From: Hypericibacter adhaerens
GTDB taxonomy: Bacteria > Pseudomonadota > Alphaproteobacteria > Dongiales > Dongiaceae
Length of the DNA stretch: 64,000 nt
Assembly: GCF_008728835.1 (NCBI RefSeq)
Contig: NZ_CP042582.1
Coordinates: forward strand, 2,631,001-2,695,000
Direction of reading: 5' to 3'
Part shown: piece after piece, positions 27,504 through 35,506 of the stretch
Layout: every line of letters starts with the position of its first letter
Numbering within the stretch: the stretch's first letter is position 1
The notes under the pieces: model-generated
What the model saw: the letters and a program-made list of their open reading frames with translations, nothing else
What the model was told of the DNA's origin: nothing
Databases searched by the model: none
Position numbers and translations under genes: made by a program

Positions 27504-29039
27504 ATGGCGCAGGATCAAGCCACCCCCAGCGGCCCCGACCTCACTCAAGGCATTCCCATCGCCGACCTGGCCGACGGCAAGCTGGTCGGCCGCGTCGGCG
27601 ACCAGGAGGTTCTGCTCGTCCGGCAGGGCGCCGAGATCTTCGCGGTCGGCGCCCGCTGCACGCATTACCAAGGCCCGCTCGCCGAAGGGCTCCTGGTCGA
27701 AGGCACCGTACGCTGCCCCTGGCACCATGCCTGCTTCGACCTGCGCACCGGCGAGGCGCTGCGGGCGCCCGCGCTGAGCCCCCTTCCCTGCTGGTCGGTC
27801 GAGCGGCAAGGCGACAGGGTCTTCGTCCGGGGACAGCGCGAAGCCCCGGCGCCATCCGCGCCGTCCGGCAAGCTGCCGAAGCGGATCGTCATCGTCGGCG
27901 GCGGTGCCGCCGGGTTTGCCGCCGCCGAGATGCTGCGGCGGCGGGGCTATGGCGGCGGCATCGTCATGGTGAGCGGCGACAGCGCGGCACCGGTCGACCG
28001 GCCGAACCTGTCCAAGGATTATCTCAGCGGCAACGCGCCCGAGGAATGGGTGCCGTTGCGCCCCGACGGCTTCTACGCCGAGAGCAAGATCGAGCTCCGG
28101 CTGAACACCAATGTCGCCTCGATCGAGCCGGGCAAGCACGAGATCGTCACCGAGGGCGGCGAGCGGATTCCCTATGACAAGCTCCTGCTGGCGACCGGCG
28201 CCGATCCGGTGCGGCTGCCGATTCCTGGCGCCGACCTGCCGCATGTGCATGCGCTGCGCTCGCTGGCCGATTCCCGCGCCATCATCGAGGCCGCCAAGAC
28301 GGCGCGCCAGGCGGTCGTCATCGGGGCGAGCTTCATCGGGCTCGAGGTCGCCGCGTCATTGCGGACGCGCGGGCTGGCCGTCCATGTGGTGGCGCCCGAG
28401 CCGCGGCCCATGGAGCGGATCCTGGGACCGCAGATGGGCGACTTCATCCGCGCGCTGCATGAGGAGCATGGCGTCGTCTTCCACCTCCAGGACACGGTCA
28501 CCGCGATCGAGCGCGGCGGCGTCACCTTGAAAAGCGGCGGCAGGCTCGAGACCGATCTCGTGGTTGCCGGTGTCGGCGTGCGCCCGCGGCTGACCCTGGC
28601 CGAGAAGGCCGGGCTGGCAACCGATCGTGGCGTCACCGTCAACCCCTATCTCGAGACGAGCGCCCCCGACATCTATGCCGCCGGCGACATCGCCCGCTGG
28701 CCGGACCCGCATAGCGGCGAGATGATCCGCGTCGAGCACTGGGTCGTCGCCCTGCGCCAGGGCCAGACCGCGGCCCTCAACATGCTGGGCCACCGCGAGC
28801 GATACGCCGCCGTCCCCTTCTTCTGGAGCCAGCATTACGACGTCTCGATCAACTATGTCGGCCGTGCCGAGACGTGGGACGAGCTGCTCGTGGAGGGCGA
28901 TATCGCGGCCCGGGACTGCATGTTCCTCTTCAAGCGCGCCGGCCGCGTGCTGGCCGCCGCCTCGATCTTCCGCGATCTCCGAAGCCTCCAGATCGAGCTC
29001 GCGATGGAATGCGGCGAGCCCATCGGCGGCGCAGGCTGA
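27504..29039 (+). CDS. Rieske [2Fe-2S] domain fused to an AIF-type FAD/NAD(P)H reductase
   Basis: 511 residues from ATG 27504, which has a strong GGAGGAG site. Residues 15-110 are a Rieske domain with both ligand pairs, C52-x-H54 and C71-x2-H74 (CPWHHACF). Residues 120-500 are a pyridine nucleotide-disulfide oxidoreductase with FAD site IVIVGGGAAGFAAAEMLR, NAD site VIGASFIGLEVAASL, and YAAGDIARWPD; the C-terminal domain resembles ferredoxin-reductase and AIF proteins. It would pass electrons from NAD(P)H through FAD to the cluster and on to an unknown oxygenase or acceptor. No oxygenase gene is adjacent. Confidence 0.92.
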   Translation: MAQDQATPSGPDLTQGIPIADLADGKLVGRVGDQEVLLVRQGAEIFAVGARCTHYQGPLAEGLLVEGTVRCPWHHACFDLRTGEALRAPALSPLPCWSVERQGDRVFVRGQREAPAPSAPSGKLPKRIVIVGGGAAGFAAAEMLRRRGYGGGIVMVSGDSAAPVDRPNLSKDYLSGNAPEEWVPLRPDGFYAESKIELRLNTNVASIEPGKHEIVTEGGERIPYDKLLLATGADPVRLPIPGADLPHVHALRSLADSRAIIEAAKTARQAVVIGASFIGLEVAASLRTRGLAVHVVAPEPRPMERILGPQMGDFIRALHEEHGVVFHLQDTVTAIERGGVTLKSGGRLETDLVVAGVGVRPRLTLAEKAGLATDRGVTVNPYLETSAPDIYAAGDIARWPDPHSGEMIRVEHWVVALRQGQTAALNMLGHRERYAAVPFFWSQHYDVSINYVGRAETWDELLVEGDIAARDCMFLFKRAGRVLAAASIFRDLRSLQIELAMECGEPIGGAG

Positions 29040-29066
29040 AGCGGCCGGACCCCTGCCCCGCTGCCG

Positions 29067-29426
29067 TCAGAGGATCTTGAGGACGTTCTCCGGCGGCCGC
29101 CCCAGGGCGGCCCGTTCGCCCTTGGCGTCCTTCACGACCACAATGGGCCGCTCGATCAGGATCGGGTTGGCGACCATGGCGGCGATAAGAGCCGCGTCGT
29201 CGAGCTTCGGGTCGGCGAGCTTCTTTTCCTTATAGGCCGCCTCGCCCTTGCGCATCAGCTCGCGGGGGCCGAGCCCCAGAAGCTTCAGGAGCTGCTTGAG
29301 CCGCTTGGCGTCGGGCGGGGTCGAGAGATATTCCACGATCGCGGGCTCGATGCCGCGCCCGCGCAGCAGGGCCAGCGTGTCCCGCGACTTGCCGCAGCGC
29401 GGATTGTGATAGATCGTGACGCTCAT
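29067..29426 (-). CDS. arsC: ArsC/Spx-family arsenate reductase (glutaredoxin type)
   Basis: 119 residues, thioredoxin fold. The active cysteine is C11 in YHNPRCGKSRD, and the LSTPP (cis-proline loop) and NPILIERPIVV segments match ArsC of the glutaredoxin-dependent class. The protein would reduce arsenate to arsenite, or act as a related YffB/Spx-type protein. No ArsB/ArsA/ArsR gene is nearby, so an arsenic role is not certain. It is convergent with the Rieske reductase and 33 bp downstream of the ABC transporter operon. Confidence 0.85.
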   Translation of the reverse strand: MSVTIYHNPRCGKSRDTLALLRGRGIEPAIVEYLSTPPDAKRLKQLLKLLGLGPRELMRKGEAAYKEKKLADPKLDDAALIAAMVANPILIERPIVVVKDAKGERAALGRPPENVLKIL

Positions 29427-29459
29427 GCCGTTTTCCCCGCGCGCGCCGCGCCGGCGGGA

Positions 29460-30560
29460 TCAATCGGCGGGCAGCAGGACCCCGGATTCGACCGGCCAGC
29501 TCACCCAGACGTCGCGCGCCTGGCCGTCGCCGCTCTCGGAATTGCGGGCAACGTTCTGGGCCGCGACGGCGAGGCGGCGCTGCAACCCCGGCACCTCGAC
29601 ATAGAAATGGCTGCGGTCGCCGAGATAGGCCTGGGCGTTGAGCCGTCCCGCGATGGCGTTCGTGCCGCCATTGGGCCGCGCGGCCTCGATGCGCAGCTTT
29701 TCCGGGCGGATGGCCAGGGTGGCGGGGCCGTTGCTGATGCGCGCCTGCCCCACGGGAACCCGCAGCTTGCCCAAGGGGCCCGCGTCGATCACCGCGTTGC
29801 CGCCCTCGGTGCCGGCGACCGTGCCGTCGATGAAGTTCATGTTGCCGATGAAGTCCGCGACCTCGCGGCAGTTCGGGTGCTCATAGAGCCGGGACGAACC
29901 GTCGATCTGCAGCACCTTGCCGCGCGCCATGACCGCGATGCGGTCCGACATGGTCAAGGCTTCCTCCTGGTCGTGGGTCACGAACACGAAGGTGATGCCG
30001 ACCGAGCGCTGCAGCTGGCGCAGCTCGAGCTGCATCTCCTCGCGCAGCTTCTTGTCGAGGGCGCCCAGCGGCTCGTCGAGCAGCAGCACCTTGGGCTGGC
30101 AGACGAGCGCGCGCGCCAGCGCGATACGCTGGCGCTGGCCGCCCGAGAGCTGGTCGGCCCGGCGGCCGCCGTAGCCCGGCAGCTTGATCATGCCCAGCGC
30201 TTCCTCGACCCGCTGGTCGATCTGCTGCTTGGTCAGGTTCTTCTTGCGCAGGCCGTAGGCGATGTTCTGGCGCACATTGAGGTGCGGGAAGATCGCGTAG
30301 TTCTGAAACACCATATTGGTGGGCCGCAGATGCGGCGGCACCACCGCCATCGGCTGGCCGTCGATGAAGATCTCGCCCGATGTCGGCACCTCGAAGCCGG
30401 CCAGCATGCGCAAGAGCGTGGTCTTGCCGCAGCCCGACGGCCCCAGGAGCGAGAAGAACTCGCCGCGCCGGATATCGAAGGAGATGTCGTCGACCGCGCG
30501 GACCGCGCCGAAATGCTTCGAGACGCGCTTGATGGAGATGAAGGAATCGTCTGCCGCCAT
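29460..30560 (-). CDS. ABC transporter ATP-binding protein, spermidine/putrescine type (PotA-like)
   Basis: 366 residues from ATG 30560, four bases after the permease stop. Walker A GPSGCGKTT, Q-loop MVFQNYAIFPHL, signature LSGGQRQRIALARAL, Walker B LLLDEP and the H-loop HDQEEA are intact; a C-terminal TOBE domain follows residue 240. It powers the two permeases encoded upstream in the same operon. PotA-type and related importers take up polyamines, thiamine or iron; the adjacent omega-aminotransferase favours an amine substrate. Confidence 0.93.
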   Translation of the reverse strand: MAADDSFISIKRVSKHFGAVRAVDDISFDIRRGEFFSLLGPSGCGKTTLLRMLAGFEVPTSGEIFIDGQPMAVVPPHLRPTNMVFQNYAIFPHLNVRQNIAYGLRKKNLTKQQIDQRVEEALGMIKLPGYGGRRADQLSGGQRQRIALARALVCQPKVLLLDEPLGALDKKLREEMQLELRQLQRSVGITFVFVTHDQEEALTMSDRIAVMARGKVLQIDGSSRLYEHPNCREVADFIGNMNFIDGTVAGTEGGNAVIDAGPLGKLRVPVGQARISNGPATLAIRPEKLRIEAARPNGGTNAIAGRLNAQAYLGDRSHFYVEVPGLQRRLAVAAQNVARNSESGDGQARDVWVSWPVESGVLLPAD

Positions 30561-30564
30561 GATT

Positions 30565-31371
30565 TCAGATGCCCAGATTCTGGTCGGGGTTGACACCGCG
30601 CCGCCGCATCCACTCCGCGAAGGTGACGATCACGAAGGACACGACGAGAATGCAGCTGCCCAGCGCCAGTGTACCGGGGAGCTTCTGCGGGAAACGGAGT
30701 TGGCTGTAGATATAGACCGGCAGCGTCGTCTCGTTGCCCGAGAGGAACGCCGCCATGAGGTATTCGTCGAACGAAGTCGTGAAGCAGAGCAGGAAGCTGG
30801 CGACGATGCCGGGCATGGCCAGCGGGAAGGTCACCCGCCAGAAGGTCTGCCAGGCATTCTCGCCGAGATCGAGCGACGCCTCCTCCAGGTTCTTGTCGAA
30901 CCCCTGGAGGCGCGAGATCAGCACCGCCATCGAGAAGGGCACGCAAAGCAGGATATGGCCCGCGATGATGCTCCAGGTCGAGGGCTGCAGCCCCATGATC
31001 TTGGCGAGGATGATCAGAAGGCCGATCGCGAAGACGATGGTGGGGATCACCAGCGGCAGCATGATCACGAAGGTGACCGCCGCACGGCCCGGCAGGTAGT
31101 AGCGGGTCACCGCCTTGGCCGCGAGCACGCCGAGGATGGTGCTGACCACGGAGACGAAGGCGCCGATGCGCAGGCTGACGCCCAAGGCCTTGGTCAGGCC
31201 CGGGTTGTTCACCATCTCCGCATACCACTTGAAGGACAGTTCCTTCAGCGGAAAGGCCACATACTGGCCGCTGTTGAAGGAGAACAGGACGATCAGCAGG
31301 ACCGGCGTGTAGATGAAGATGAGGTAGAGGATGCCGTAGATGAAAAGCGCGTCGTATTTGGTTTTGCCCAT
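30565..31371 (-). CDS. ABC transporter permease, PotC-like
   Basis: 268 residues with six predicted membrane helices. The cytoplasmic coupling loop EASLDLGENAWQTFWRVTFPLAMPGI is the EAA motif of PotC/ModB-type permeases. It lies 14 bp downstream of the other permease gene and four bases before the ATPase gene. Confidence 0.93.
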   Translation of the reverse strand: MGKTKYDALFIYGILYLIFIYTPVLLIVLFSFNSGQYVAFPLKELSFKWYAEMVNNPGLTKALGVSLRIGAFVSVVSTILGVLAAKAVTRYYLPGRAAVTFVIMLPLVIPTIVFAIGLLIILAKIMGLQPSTWSIIAGHILLCVPFSMAVLISRLQGFDKNLEEASLDLGENAWQTFWRVTFPLAMPGIVASFLLCFTTSFDEYLMAAFLSGNETTLPVYIYSQLRFPQKLPGTLALGSCILVVSFVIVTFAEWMRRRGVNPDQNLGI

Positions 31372-31385
31372 GATCCGGCCTGCCC

Positions 31386-32324
31386 CTAGGACTGTTTCCA
31401 GCGCCGGCGCCCGACGGCGCCGAGGAAGACGCAGACGATCAGCGTGATCGCCAGCATCATGACGATGGAAACGGCCGCGCCCAGGGGCGCGTTGTTGGCC
31501 TTGCCGAACAGCGACTGGATCAGGTTGCCGATCATGATGCCCGAGGTGCCGCCGACCAGCGACGGGGTCACGTAGTCGCCGACCGTCGGGATGAAGACGA
31601 GGAGCGTCGCCGCGATCATGCCCGGCAGGGAGAGCGGGAAGGTCACGCGCCAGAACCGTTCGCGCGGCGTGTCGCCGAGATCGGTCGCGGCCTCGAGCAG
31701 CGACCTGTCGATCTTCTCGAGCGAGACATAGATCGGCAGGATGGCGAAGGCGGCCCAGGCATGGGTCAGCGTGATCACCACCGCGGTCGGGTTATAGAGC
31801 AGGAACTCGAGCGGGTTCTTGATGATGCCGAGGCTGATCAGGCCCGAATTGATCACGCCCTGGAACCCCAGGATGATCTTCCAGGCGAAGACGCGCAGCA
31901 GGTAGCTGGTCCAGAACGGCACCGTGATCAGGATCAGCCAGATCAGCTTGCCGCGGAACACCCGGAACGCCAGGAAATAGGCCATCGGATAGGCCGTGAT
32001 GACGACGAAGAAGGTCGTCGTCAACGACATCAGGATCGACCGGAACAACAGCACCAGATAGATGGGGTTGTTCGCCACGTCGAAGATGGCGACGTAGTTC
32101 TTGATGGTCGGCGTGTAGTCGATGTCGAAATAGATCTGCGTGCAGAAGCTCAGTACGACCAGCCCGAGCAGCGGGATGATCATGAGCGCCAGCATCACCA
32201 GAAGGGTCGGCGAGAGCAGCAGATAGCCGCGCAAGCTCTCGTGTCTGTGAAGCGCAGTCTTGAAGGCGATCCAGAGACCGCCTCGCGCCACCGGGGCCTG
32301 AGCCCGCTCGGTAACGCTAACCAT
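31386..32324 (-). CDS. ABC transporter permease, PotB-like
   Basis: 312 residues, six membrane helices, with the EAA loop LLEAATDLGDTPRERFWRVTFPLSLPGM. The N-terminal 30 residues are a cytoplasmic extension. It is the first gene of the minus-strand permease-ATPase operon. Its ATG at 32324 overlaps the end of a 13-codon upstream ORF that has a better ribosome site than the permease itself. Confidence 0.93.
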   Translation of the reverse strand: MVSVTERAQAPVARGGLWIAFKTALHRHESLRGYLLLSPTLLVMLALMIIPLLGLVVLSFCTQIYFDIDYTPTIKNYVAIFDVANNPIYLVLLFRSILMSLTTTFFVVITAYPMAYFLAFRVFRGKLIWLILITVPFWTSYLLRVFAWKIILGFQGVINSGLISLGIIKNPLEFLLYNPTAVVITLTHAWAAFAILPIYVSLEKIDRSLLEAATDLGDTPRERFWRVTFPLSLPGMIAATLLVFIPTVGDYVTPSLVGGTSGIMIGNLIQSLFGKANNAPLGAAVSIVMMLAITLIVCVFLGAVGRRRWKQS

Positions 32325-32358
32325 GACGCAGCAGCCGGCGTCGTCCGGCTTCAGCCAT
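32317..32358 (-). CDS. Possible 13-residue leader peptide upstream of the PotB-like permease gene
   Basis: ATG at 32358 is preceded by GAGAGGGA, a strong ribosome site, while the permease ATG has none. The ORF reads MAEAGRRRLLRHG and its stop (TAG, 32317-32319) lies just past the permease ATG at 32324, so ribosomes ending here could re-initiate on the permease gene. It has three consecutive arginine codons (CGA CGC CGG). Coding is supported only by the start site and overlap; it could be chance. Confidence 0.35.
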   Translation of the reverse strand: MAEAGRRRLLRHG

Positions 32359-32661
32359 TACACGTCCCTCTCCAGAAGTGATTTCTTGGCAGGTCTTTTT
32401 GTGCGCCGCAATGGTGGCACTCCCGCCAGCCGGCCTACAAGCCCTTTTTTGTATGATGACATGCGGGGTTAGGCGCCTTGCCCGGATTCTGGGCCGGGTG
32501 CTAGTCTCGAAGGCGTCAACGACGATATGCCCCGTGACATGGCGTCGCGACGGACATCGGGCACCGAGCCGGGCGGCTTCCTTGCACCCCCGGCTGCGAC
32601 CAATGTCAAACCTCATAACGAAATACGGTCGAGCACGACCATTCCTCAGGGAGGAGACTTC
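32325..32661. other. Divergent intergenic region between the ABC permeases and the solute receptor
   Basis: 337 bp hold both promoters of the transporter. On the minus side is the 13-codon leader ORF. Two T-rich stretches (32390-32400 and 32450-32460) stand out in the GC-rich background. I see no clear palindrome or RNA element. Confidence 0.5.
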
Positions 32662-33768
32662 ATGGATATCGAGGAATTCAAGAGCCGATTGGCCAATCGG
32701 GATATCTCCCGCCGGCAGGTGATGCAGGCGATGAGCGCGGCCGGGCTGGCGCTGGCGGCAATGCCGCTGTCCAGCAAGCTGGCGCGCGCGGACGACCAGG
32801 CGACCTATTTCACCTGGTCGGGCTATGACGATCCCGGCTTTTTCCCTGCCTATGTGAAGAAATACGGCGGCAACCCGAATCTGCCGATCTTTTCCGACGA
32901 GCAGGAAGCGTTTCAGAAGCTGATGGCCGGCTTTGTCGCGGACGTGGCCCATCCCTGCTCCGGCCGCATCGAGAAATGGCGCAACGCGAAGCTCATCAAA
33001 CCGTTCGATACCTCCAGGCTGTCCAACTGGCCAGATGTGTTCGAGCCGCTGAAGCACATCAACACCGCCGACCAGGGCGGCCAGCAATGGTTCGCGCCCA
33101 TCGACTGGGGCAATACCGCGGTGATCTACCGGTCCGATGTGGTGCAGCCCAAGGAGAAATCCTGGGAACTGCTCTGGGACGAGCGCTACAAAGGCAAGAT
33201 CTCGATGGGCGACGACATCACCGATACCGGTATCATCACCGGTCTTCTGATCGGCGCCAAGGATCCCTACGCCATGACCGACGACGAGCTGAAGCAGGTC
33301 AAGGCGAAGCTGGCGGCGCAGAAGCCGCTGGTCCGCTTCTACTGGAGCGACACCACCGTCCTCGAACAGGGCATCGCGTCGGGCGAGATCGTGGCGGCCT
33401 CGGCGTGGAACGGTACGCTGGCCAAGATGCTGGACCAGGGCATTCCCGTCACCTGGATGGCGCCGAAGGAAGGCATGCTCACCTGGGTCTGCGGCGCGGT
33501 GCTGACCACCAACGCGCCCCAGCCGGACAAGGCGCATGACCTGATCGATGCCCTGATCTCCAAGGAGGCGGGGCTTTGGTTGATCAACGACATCGGCTAC
33601 GGCCATTCCAACAGCAAGGCCTTCAAGGAGGCCGGAGCCGAAAAGCTGGCCCGCATCGGGTTGCCGCCGGAGCCCACGGAGCATCTCAAGCAGGGGGTGT
33701 TCAGCAAGGACAACACGCGGCTCGAGGACCTGACCCAGATCTTCGAGCAGGTGAAGGCCGGCGTGTAG
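32662..33768 (+). CDS. ABC transporter periplasmic solute receptor, PotD-like
   Basis: 368 residues from ATG 32662, with an AGGGAGGAG ribosome site. The N-terminus has a twin-arginine-type signal (SRRQVMQAMSAAGLALAAMP, cleavage after ARA). The mature protein follows the PotD/PotF plan: FTWSGYDDPGFFPAY, VAHPCSGRIEKW, FAPIDWGNTAVIYRSDVV, and SAWNGTLAKMLDQG. It delivers a substrate to the divergently encoded permease pair. Aromatic and acidic side chains are consistent with a polyamine or amine ligand, but the ligand is not proven. Confidence 0.9.
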   Translation: MDIEEFKSRLANRDISRRQVMQAMSAAGLALAAMPLSSKLARADDQATYFTWSGYDDPGFFPAYVKKYGGNPNLPIFSDEQEAFQKLMAGFVADVAHPCSGRIEKWRNAKLIKPFDTSRLSNWPDVFEPLKHINTADQGGQQWFAPIDWGNTAVIYRSDVVQPKEKSWELLWDERYKGKISMGDDITDTGIITGLLIGAKDPYAMTDDELKQVKAKLAAQKPLVRFYWSDTTVLEQGIASGEIVAASAWNGTLAKMLDQGIPVTWMAPKEGMLTWVCGAVLTTNAPQPDKAHDLIDALISKEAGLWLINDIGYGHSNSKAFKEAGAEKLARIGLPPEPTEHLKQGVFSKDNTRLEDLTQIFEQVKAGV

Positions 33769-33937
33769 CCGACCGCTTTCGACAGCCCGCCGCCTGAACG
33801 GCGCGGGCCCGCATTCTTCGCCCGGCGGGGCGCGACGCTTGAAACCGGTATCGAGCGCTCCGTCGGGCGAACTGTTTTTTGACCGAACCGCTTGCGATAC
33901 TGGCGTCCGACAGGAACGAGCGACTGGAAGCGCACCC

Positions 33938-35347
33938 ATGACCCGCAATCTGCAATTCGACACCGCCGCCCTCACCGATCAGGATCATGCCCATATCATC
34001 CATCCCTGGATCGATCTCGGCCAGGCCAAGACCCAGGATCTGCTGATCGTCGCCGAGAGCGAGGGTGCCTATATCTACGATTCCGACGGGCACCGGATGC
34101 TCGACGGCATGGGCGGCATGTGGTGTGTCCAGATCGGCTATGGCCGCGAGGAGATGGCCCAGGCGATCGCCGAGCAGGTACGCCGCATGGCGTATTTCTC
34201 GCCCTTCGGCAAGATCTCGACCCCGCCGGCGATCGAGTTCGCCACCCGCATCGCCAATTATGCGCCGGGCGATCTCAAGCACGTGTTCTTCACCACCGGC
34301 GGCTCGACCGCGGTGGATTCCGCGCTGCGCTTCGTCCAGTTCTATTTCGGCTTCACCGGCAAGCCTTCGAAGCGGCACATCATCACGCGCGAATATGCCT
34401 ATCACGGCTCGACCTATCTGACGGCCTCGGTCTCCGGCAAGCCGGCCGACCGCGCCTATCTCCGCTTCGAGACCGAGACGGTGCATCACCTGCCCGTCCC
34501 CAATCCCTATCGCCGGCCCGAGGGCATGAGCGAGGCCGAGTTCTGCGACAAATGCGTCGCGGACCTGGAGAACAAGATCCTCGAGCTCGGCCCCGACAAT
34601 GTCGCCTGCTTCATCGCCGAGCCGCTGCTGGCCTCGGGCGGCGTCATCGTGCCGCCCAAGGGCTACCAGCGCCGCACGCTCGAGGTCTGTCGCAAATACG
34701 GCGTGCTCTACATCTCGGACGAGGTGGTGACGGGCTTCGGCCGGCTGGGCGAGATCTTCGCCTCCGAGCCCGTCTTCGATTTGGTGCCCGACATCATCAC
34801 CTCGGCCAAGGGCCTGACCTCGGGCTATGTGCCGCTCGGCGCCTTCCTCGTGTCCGACAAGCTCTATGACGCGGTCACGGTGCCGGAGGCCAAGGGCAAG
34901 TTCTTCACCAACGGCTTCACCTACTCCGCCCATCCCGTCGCCTGCGCCGCGGGCCTCAAGAATCTCGACATCATCGAGCGCGAGAATCTCTGCCAGCATG
35001 TGCGCGACATCGGGCCTTATTTCCAGAGCAAGTTCCGCGAGCTCTCCAACCTGCCGCTGGTGGGCGACGTGCGCGGCAGCCATCTCATGCTCTGCGTCGA
35101 GTTCGTGAAGAACAAGAAGACCAAAGAACCGGTGCCGGCCGAGTGGAACTTCGGCAACCGTATCATCAACGAAACCATGCCCCGCGGCCTGCTGGCGCGC
35201 CCCATGGGACACCTGGTGGTGCTCTCGCCCCCGCTCATCGTCAGCAAGGCGCAGATCGACGAGGCGGCCGAGGCGCTGCGCGGCGCCATCATCGCCGTCA
35301 CCGACAGCCTGATGCGCGACGGCCTGTGGCAGGAAAAGGCGGCGTGA
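33938..35347 (+). CDS. Class III omega-aminotransferase
   Basis: 469 residues from ATG 33938; the frame is open from TTG 33839 but only the later part matches. Motifs: MLDGMGGMWCVQIGYGREEM, FFTTGGSTAVDSALRF, YAYHGSTYLTASVSG, FIAEPLLASGGVI, ISDEVVTGFGRLGE and the PLP lysine K291 in ITSAKGLTSGY. It matches aspartate-aminotransferase-family omega-transaminases acting on beta-alanine, putrescine or similar omega-amines with pyruvate or 2-oxoglutarate. It is 170 bp after the PotD-like receptor and on the same strand, so imported amines are a likely substrate. Confidence 0.9.
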   Translation: MTRNLQFDTAALTDQDHAHIIHPWIDLGQAKTQDLLIVAESEGAYIYDSDGHRMLDGMGGMWCVQIGYGREEMAQAIAEQVRRMAYFSPFGKISTPPAIEFATRIANYAPGDLKHVFFTTGGSTAVDSALRFVQFYFGFTGKPSKRHIITREYAYHGSTYLTASVSGKPADRAYLRFETETVHHLPVPNPYRRPEGMSEAEFCDKCVADLENKILELGPDNVACFIAEPLLASGGVIVPPKGYQRRTLEVCRKYGVLYISDEVVTGFGRLGEIFASEPVFDLVPDIITSAKGLTSGYVPLGAFLVSDKLYDAVTVPEAKGKFFTNGFTYSAHPVACAAGLKNLDIIERENLCQHVRDIGPYFQSKFRELSNLPLVGDVRGSHLMLCVEFVKNKKTKEPVPAEWNFGNRIINETMPRGLLARPMGHLVVLSPPLIVSKAQIDEAAEALRGAIIAVTDSLMRDGLWQEKAA

Positions 35348-35356
35348 GGCTCTCTA

Positions 35357-35390
35357 CCTGATCCCCTTCCCGTCTCGGGGGAGGATCAGG
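35357..35390. repeat. Intergenic palindrome, copy 1
   Basis: A long hairpin with outer arms CCTGATCC and GGATCAGG (exact complements) and an inner CTTCCCG/CGGGGGA stem around TCT. There is no T-tract. A second, shorter related palindrome lies 80 bp away. Confidence 0.55.
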
Positions 35391-35470
35391 GAGGGGGACG
35401 TCTCGGTGCGAGCCCAGCGCGGGTTCCTTTAGCGCCGTGCGTGTCGAGGATCGCGCAGCCCCCTTCCTCG

Positions 35471-35493
35471 CCTTCCCCCGTTCCGGGGGAAGG
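35471..35493. repeat. Intergenic palindrome, copy 2
   Basis: Perfect 10-bp inverted repeat CCTTCCCCCG and CGGGGGAAGG with a 3-base loop. It shares the C-run/G-run core with the palindrome at 35357-35390 and lies 14 bp from the pbpC stop codon, so it could act as a transcription block for both convergent genes. Confidence 0.6.
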
Positions 35494-35506
35494 GACAGAA
35501 CGCGCC

